Below are positions 57,466 to 64,000 of a stretch of 64,000 nt of DNA, in pieces. Numbering within the stretch: position 1 is the first letter of the stretch; every line of letters starts with the position of its first letter. The notes beneath the pieces are model-generated. The model worked only from the letters and a program-made list of their open reading frames with translations, made no database searches and was not told the DNA's origin. Position numbers and translations under genes: made by a program. The DNA comes from Istiophorus platypterus (lineage: Eukaryota > Chordata > Actinopteri > Istiophoriformes > Istiophoridae): positions 3,582,329 to 3,646,328 of the forward strand of contig CM029121.1 in assembly GCA_016859345.1 (NCBI GenBank), written 5' to 3'.

Positions 57466-59389
57466 AGAGTTTTTGTAAGCCCATTCACCCGTTTTTTATG
57501 CCACAATTAACTCAATGCCATATCCTATGTAGGGGAAATTCAAATAATACCTTTGAGCCTCACGATCCTAATTTCCTAGTAGCCTTGAAACCATTCAGCT
57601 CATATTTGGATCCCTAATTATTATTTGAAAAATACCATAGCTCTTCTTTTAGCTTTATTTCTCATTACCAGTACCCTACCCATTAGCCATTTTTAGCTGT
57701 GGGGAAGCCGCCATAATCCAATCAAAACTGAGCCCCCCCCCTCCAATTTGTCCCCTCCATGCACAACACTCACAGCTACATTAACATTTTGAAATAATAA
57801 CAAAATTTCGTGTTGCAAACATTAAACAGTCATTTGGTCCTCATCACTTGTTGAATTTCTAAAATATTTATATATTAGAAATTCAGCTGCTCACATTTAT
57901 AGTATTTTAATACAGCTGTATTAAGCTATTCTTATTTACATGTTTTGGTTTTTTTTTCTGTTTTTCCTGTTAAAAAATGGAACAAATGTGAAGTTGTGAC
58001 TGGAATATGGCCCATGAAGACTACATTTTAACAAGCAGACACTTCCACCAAATTCCAAGCTGCTGCTCTACATTGCTATCAATAAGCTTAAGTCCATTTG
58101 TAAAATGATAAGAAGTTCATTCACATGTATGTCAGATGTTGTGTGGTCAGTTGCATAAAGAGGTGTGCCTGCCAAGGGAAAGCCTTACTTCACACTCGCA
58201 GGACAACATAGGTGACTTACATATGGAAAGTATCGCAGGTTTGTCAAAAAAAAAAGTCACAAGATTTGTCAGTAGTTGCTTTTTTGAAAAATGTCCACTA
58301 AAGGGGTTAATAATCTAGTGATTAACACACTAAGTTGGCAAAGATGTCCATAGACACCCCTTTTGAAGCAATACAAACTGTATGTAAACCAATTCATTTT
58401 AAAAGAGTAGTGGCCAATGGGAAAATTCCAAAACTCAGCTCACTGAAAAATGTTGCAACGTGAGCACTCAGTCACTTTAGGCTGACCAGTGGTGTAACTT
58501 TATGAGTCAGTCAGTCAGTCAGTCAGTCAGTCAGTCAGTCAGTCAGTCAGTCAGTCAGTCAGTCAGTCATGTTTGTAGGGCTGGCCCCACTCTTGTGAAA
58601 CCCAGAGGCAGGGTGGTATGACATAATTTTGTACTGAAATGAGTGTACTAATACTAAATTGATCATTTGAGCCGTTGGTATATATGACCATCTCATGACA
58701 TGCAAATGAGTCTCCCTGCTTCCATGAATAAGCCAACAACAAGAACAGTCTTATCACTAGTCAGCGATCCCTTGTCTCATGTTCCTATGAATAAGCAATA
58801 ATACATTAGTTGTAATAGATGGAAAATGAGGGTCCCTGTGCCTTTTGTCTTAATGTCAGTCTAATGAATCCAGGATGTCCGGAGCACCAGGCAGAGCTGC
58901 TGGTGATGTACTCTGCCCTGTAAAAGTGCTGAGGTTGCCAGGACTGGGATCATAAATTTAACACCAGGCCTATCAGGACTGTTGCAAGAGAATGGGAGTG
59001 TTTTAGCTTTTAGATGTATGTATAGATGTCCACCACCTCATATCCACAAACAGAGCCTGTTAATGCCATCTCTCCATGCATATACATACCTGCTGAATGT
59101 GAAGGAGATCTGGCAGGTGGGTGGGGGTAATGGCTTAATGACGGACAGTTTTTAACACTTTGTGAATCTGAAAAGCTGCACACAGTTGAAACCAAGGAGA
59201 CAGGAGTATAGTATGTTTCTTAGCCAGAATTTAATCAGTTTCCCCTTTATTGGAATATGAGCCTGAAAAGGTTTTTCTGACCCACTCTTGATCCATGTTA
59301 CTTAAGTAAGAGGGTTAAGAAGCAGCTTCTCTGTTGAGACAAACAGGATTTTCAAGATTTTATTGATTTCAGTCCGGTTGAGTTTTCAG
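57466..59389. other. Intron sequence, nothing recognised
   Basis: AT-rich with a C-run at 57,733-57,741 and the AGTC tract listed separately. No coding content. Confidence 0.4.
58505..58569. repeat. (AGTC)16 tetranucleotide repeat
   Basis: 65 bp of perfect tetranucleotide repeat. Confidence 0.95.
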
Positions 59390-60690
59390 TTAAAGTTTAA
59401 AATCCCTTCATACCCCCTCTGGGTACCGTAGCTTGAAAGGGGCAAGTTGTTAATCAAATCAGTTCCTTGAAGTAGGTGATCATTTAGGCATGCAGTTTCA
59501 TATTTTCCCAAAATAGTCCAAGACCACGTGCAGCTTGCTGGGTTTCTTTGAATGATATACGCCATGATGAGGTACCAGGTCTCGTCCCTAATGCCATCAT
59601 CCCTAGTCTCCTCAGCATCTCCCCTGTCTATGACCTACTTCACGAAATCAGAGTAATGCTTGTGGAGCTTCTGTTTCAGGTGGTTGAGTGTGACCATGGC
59701 AAGCTGTGTGCTGTCAAGTAGCATGGGTGTCTCCTTAAATGGTAAGGGCATTTCATAATGGCCGTGAATGCTTTTGTTGTGCTTTCCTTCATTTTATTCC
59801 TGAAGAGGATGTCATTTTGTGACACCTTCTTGAAGTTTTCATTGTGTCTTTAAGTCAGTCTCTAATATGTGAATAACATCTGCTGGAGCGATTGGGGGGG
59901 ATTTCTTTAACTGCCAGGCGTTGACAGACTACTGGCTAATGTCACCTCAAGGTGTAGTGGTGAATAGCCTACTATGCTCCAGCCTAGATCTGTTTTCATG
60001 CCATACAGTTCCTCATCTTCAGCCCTGGTTACCTTTCTGGGAGCTATCACCTTTGTCTTTACAACTACTGCATATGTGATGACGACGGCAGTGTTTTGCA
60101 CAGTGACCTGGCTGTGGGCATCCATAACAAAGTTTGTTTTCCTGCCCAAATCTCTCTTGCTCCTCTTGGCCTATGATAGTGAATGTTGTTTAGCTGTAGA
60201 GCTGATGTCTGTCATCCTGGCAGAACAAACATGGTAGCCTTACATCTGGCATTTCTTATTTCCGGTTCCCATAGGGTGCTCAGCACTCTGACCTTGCCTC
60301 CTTTGTTATCTTTCAGGGCCCCTTAATCTGCAACTCCCTCTATAAAATGAAGTGGAGGTTATGGGATTACATGCTATCTCTGACTCCTGAGATGTTTGAA
60401 ATTCTTGATTTCGACTTAAGGTCTGTGTATCCTGCCGATTCCAGATAGCCTGTCAGGTAGCTTCTGGATGAGTTCTGATTCTCAGAAATTTCTCTCAGGC
60501 TGACAGCATCCTTAGAATTGACTTTAGGTCAGTTAGCGCGTCTTTCACAAAGAGCCCTTTGTATAGCGAACAGTTTCCATAGTGACTGTATAGTCTGCCT
60601 CAAGCATAAGCTTTGATTTTACGTTCTTTTTTCAAACCTCAGATTTGCTTTCTAAATCATCACCAAATTCATTAATTCCCATTTGGAGAC
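59390..60690 (-). pseudogene. BEL/Pao retrotransposon gag-pol deletion derivative
   Basis: The minus strand from 60,690 reads gag C-terminal pieces (FRIRTHPEAT, ACNPITSTSFYREL), then CLFCQDDRHQLYS and a complete CCHC zinc knuckle (60,129-60,088, CYGCPQPGHCAKHC). After a stop comes ELYGMKTDLGWSIVGYS near 59,960, a pol motif that normally lies after the A17-type aspartic protease. Next are HYEMPLPFKETPML near 59,750, DRGDAEE and, near 59,470, CLNDHLLQGTDLINNL at the entrance of the RT. The protease stretch that should separate knuckle and pol is absent, so the copy has an internal deletion. RT core, integrase and LTRs are not seen. Multiple stops make it inactive; it is antisense to galnt18. 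Confidence 0.85.
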
Positions 60691-62139
60691 TTTGTCAACA
60701 CTTTCAAGTCTTTTGAGTCAAACTGTAACATGACTGACTAACATTTCACCTTATTTATGATTCAACACAATTCATCACTTCAAACAACTTTTCAATAACA
60801 TGTGAAAGGCAAATTACATAAGCAAGCAAAAATAACAGTTAAACTCATTACATATGACCATTAGCTTTATCACTGATATACATTTAGTCCATTAACATTA
60901 TAGATATGTCCATTTCCAACCTGTGTGCATGCAAACATGCCTGTAGTCTCGCCTGTGGTTGGAGCATCAAAATGGTCTACTTTCTGCAATAGCCTTTGTT
61001 TAGCGGTTCCACACCTACTTGCTGTGTTAACTCAAACCAGTAAGGCCGTACCATGACCACCCAGCAAGTCCTTCTACTCGCTGCCTGTAGTGTCACAGTG
61101 CTCCCTGTCTACGATCCCAATCTATGAAGAAAATGCAGTTCTGGTGCCCTTGGTAAGGATCAAGCTCTAACTGTGGCTACCTCGACTAAATGATGGCCTG
61201 AATACTGATGTTCCAAGCAATTTACCAACCATGGTTAACACTGTAAGGGTTGGATAAAGTAAAAATAGATATATTACAATACATTACTTGTAAAGATTGC
61301 AGTATATTACTTTTAAAGAGGGAAAATACATTTCAGCTAAAGTTTGCACAGAGAAAAGAGCTGTGTTTGAATGCATGCTAGCTATAGTTAAAGCGGTCAC
61401 TCCATAAAACACAGGTTTAAATATAATATTAAATGACAAACAATGAATTAATAAAATGCTGTATCTCTTGTCCATCCCTTTCAGTCAAGTGCCTTTTAGT
61501 CATTAAACGTTTTATAAGTAAGACTTAACTCTATGTAACAGCTGTTTGCATATCAGTGTGACTTTCCCTCATAGTGTGCATATAGAAAGAAAATTCTTGC
61601 CAAAATAAAAGTTCTAGTCAAAAAATTTTTTAAAATACGTCCTCAGTCTGATTACAGAAATGTACCATAGACTAAAGTACCCAAACCTAGACACCCATGA
61701 ACAGGGTCATCTACATCCCCCAACCACCTTCTGATGCCTATGTTGTGCCAAAAAATATGGTATATAAATATGCTATGTTCATTCAAACAATACATTGCCC
61801 CCGAATATAATCCAGCCAGCAATTCTATTCCCTACATATTTATGTGTTGTTGGGTTGCATGGGATTAATCTTATTAGGATCATACCCTATATTCGTTCAA
61901 GCTAATATTTCTCCTGCTCTGGGCCTAATACTGGAGTTTTCTGTTGTTTTGCAAGCAAACTGAAATGTTAAAGGAAAATACCATCAAAGCAGTACTCCAG
62001 CACTTTAGTACTGCACTGCATAGATTTTCCAGTTAGCTTAAAGCTAACATTTGTACAGTCAGTACATTGGCTGATAAGTACAGTGGTCAAAATTTATGAT
62101 TAACACAACCTACCATTTGTTAGGTTTTTGTATTACTGG
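60691..62139. other. Intron sequence, nothing recognised
   Basis: It may hold the 5' part of the BEL/Pao copy on the minus strand, but no motif or LTR is recognisable. Confidence 0.35.
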
Positions 62140-62495
62140 ACCCAGAAGCAAAGGCCAGAGCAATGAAGTTTAAGATGATTTATTGTGAAACTTGAGAGGA
62201 GCAGGTGATGGTGGAGAGTGTGGATGGGAGTGGATCTGAGATGAAAACACTGCAGACAGCATTCAGCATGGAGGAGCACACAAAGGATCAACACATAGAA
62301 GTAAGACTGTTAGTCTCAAGAAAGTCTATTCGGAAAACGCTAGAGAAACACTAAAGGGCCCAGAGAGTCAATACCACTGTGGCAGTGGTGGGTCGGGCAG
62401 ACCAGGTTTTATTGTGGAGTGATGATTAGTGGAAATGAGATACAGGTGAGCTCCTCTGCAGCTGCTGAATCAAGTGGCACACGCACACACACACG

Positions 62496-62527
<32 letters not shown>

Positions 62528-62640
62528 CACGCACAAATGAACGCACATACTGGGGAAAAACAAAAGAGGGAAAGGAAAGAAGGAGCAAAAAGAGAACACT
62601 AAACCCTGGAGGGTTGTGGCTAGAACCCTGACAACAAAAC
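62140..62640 (+). repeat. Purine-rich repeat-like block, copy 3 of 3, with (CA)n
   Basis: Opens ACTGGACCCAGAAGCAAAGG, contains CAGGTTTTATTGTGGAGTGA, GATTAGTGGAAATGAG and ACAGGTGAGC, then a CA microsatellite (62,479-62,536), and closes with AACCCTGACAACA. Compare 43,690 and 55,630. Confidence 0.4.
62479..62536. repeat. (CA)n microsatellite with GC interruptions
   Basis: CA tract with several CG steps. Confidence 0.9.
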
Positions 62641-62879
62641 TTGCTTAATTTCTGTCTAAACACATCTTTAGAATTCATGAATTCGGCATATTCATCTTAA
62701 GTTGTGATAACCATAGAAAATTAGCGATGGTTTGACTTGAAACAATAGTTTGACATTTAGGGAAATATGCTTAATTAGATGATTGAGAGTAGATGATAAG
62801 ATACCACTGTCATGTTTCTGTTGTGCAGTGCAGGAGCGAAATTTGGTTATTAGTAGTAATTCATAATTATAGAAGGTAA

Positions 62880-64000
62880 TTATTAATTATTATTAGAATT
62901 AATTAATCGTTTTAATTGAAATTAATAATAAAGCACTATTGGGAAAAACCTGGACCAATAACCAAATATTGGATGTAGTCTCAAAGGGGTATTCACTCAG
63001 AAATGTCGAAATATTGGTATTTCTAGAGTGAAAAGAGAAGGAGTGGAGGTCGGCACTGACTCTGTCAACCAGCTTTGTATCACAATATGTGAACAGAAAA
63101 ACACCAGGGAGACTTCTCTTTAAATGAAAACAGGATTTATTAACATCAGTAACATCAATTCCCAATTAATATCGCTTCTGTCTAATAGATCCTATCATAC
63201 ACTACTACTACTGGCTACCAACTACAGATGACAAACGAGTATTGGCGTGTGTATTTGTGTGTGTCAGTCTATGTGTGTGTATACGGGAGTGGATCTGTGT
63301 GTGTGTGCACCAGAGGGGAGGTGGAGCAAGATAGCAGACGTGACTTGTTACAGACACATCACGTGAGGGTCAGCAGGAAGGAAGTCTGTCAAGTGTAATG
63401 GCGACTCGCCAATAAAACGTGACTTCAACAAAGGAGAACAGCTGAGCAGGAAGTTAAACTTCTCTGCGCTCAGGTGTTTGTGTAAGACTGTGTGTGTTTG
63501 TGTTATTAAAGAAAGAAAATAGGTAGAAGTGTTCGGCAGCAACGTTCTGGCGATCGTGATCGAGGGACAGTATTTATCTGTGTCACACAGAAACTCGCTC
63601 AGTTCAGCCGATGAGCGGTGAGAGTCTGGACCTTTAACTAACACAGAAAGTACTGGTCTCGGTCGTGATGCAGAGCAGGACAGACTTGATCGCTGCAGAC
63701 GGATGGAATCACAGTTCACTCAAGTCTGGTAACAGGAGTGAACAAATAGCAGCAACAGCACAAACAGTATCTTCACAATATTGTAACAGCAGCAGGCGGA
63801 CTAGATGGTCCGTATCATGACAAATCAACAGTTCAAAACACACTAATTACTAACATCTGCCCAGAGCTATAAGCCTCTTACTCTTTTGCAGGTGAAGCGG
63901 TGTGTTTAGTTCATCCTCAGTGTCCTTTGTCCAGGCGAGGAGGCGTTGGTTAGTGGCTAACAGCGGCTAACGTGTCTTCAGCAAGGCAAACTAATTCTGG
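62880..64000. other. Unassigned repeat-like region reaching the window end
   Basis: A very AT-rich start (TAAT-dense, 62,855-62,930) gives way to a segment with TG repeats (63,240-63,306) and then to higher-GC, CpG-containing sequence to the window end. The 123-codon minus-strand frame at 63,348-63,719 has no recognisable domain. The change in composition suggests a large mobile element or LTR-like region cut by the window end, but I cannot name it. Confidence 0.35.

Noticed and set aside
58505..58569. CRISPR-like regular array
   Set aside because: A simple tetranucleotide tandem repeat with no spacers, in eukaryotic DNA.
59974..60237. Plus-strand 87-codon hydrophobic frame resembling membrane segments
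   Set aside because: Antisense of the BEL/Pao zinc-knuckle region; the hydrophobicity is a by-product.
63348..63719. 123-codon minus-strand frame near the window end
   Set aside because: No motif, no supporting splice context, and it lies in an unassigned repeat-like region. It is left as part of that region rather than called a gene.

Overview
The window reads as nuclear DNA of a teleost fish. It is AT-rich and intron-like, with long dinucleotide microsatellites, one CpG island, and remnants of the mobile-element families that dominate fish genomes: Rex1, Rex3 and another RTE-clade LINE, L1, BEL/Pao, hAT and many Tc1/mariner copies. No bacterial-type gene organisation is present. Family names come from memory of those families; no database search was possible.

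One host gene is recognisable. A CpG island at about 18,440-19,240 holds the promoter, 5' UTR and first coding exon of galnt18 (polypeptide N-acetylgalactosaminyltransferase 18), on the + strand. The exon (18,949-19,192) encodes the short cytosolic tail, the type II signal anchor and the start of the lumenal stem. Nothing resembling the next exon (stem end and catalytic GT-A domain) occurs downstream, so 19,193 to the window end is probably intron 1, at least 44.8 kb long.

Upstream flank, 1-18,430. No host exon is recognisable. It holds a broken hAT transposase (- strand, about 600-1,600), a perfect 228-bp inverted repeat (4,705-4,932 and 6,106-6,333), a decayed Rex1 LINE (+, about 7,890-9,750), a decayed repeat-encoded protein of unassigned class (-, about 12,140-13,060), a LINE endonuclease scrap and a Rex3 fragment (-, about 15,035-15,700).

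Intron 1, 19,193-64,000. This is a layered deposit of transposons. Main items are Tc1-like copies at 25.2, 29.7, 32.2, 42.6 and 57.0 kb, an internally deleted Tc1-like element with about 125-bp terminal inverted repeats at 41.3 kb, Rex3 and L1 fragments at 28.4-31.3 kb, a young 5'-truncated RTE copy with a 17-bp target-site duplication inside an older repeat at 34.4-35.2 kb, an R2-like endonuclease scrap at 52 kb, and a BEL/Pao gag-pol deletion derivative at 59.4-60.7 kb. The recognised retrotransposons are mostly antisense to galnt18.

No new gene system with a coherent set of proteins is visible. The signals most worth following are the perfect long inverted repeat, the nested RTE insertion, the 17-bp hairpin at a transposon edge, the upstream ORFs and G-quadruplex motif in the galnt18 leader and promoter, and the unassigned transposon-type protein family near 12-13 kb.
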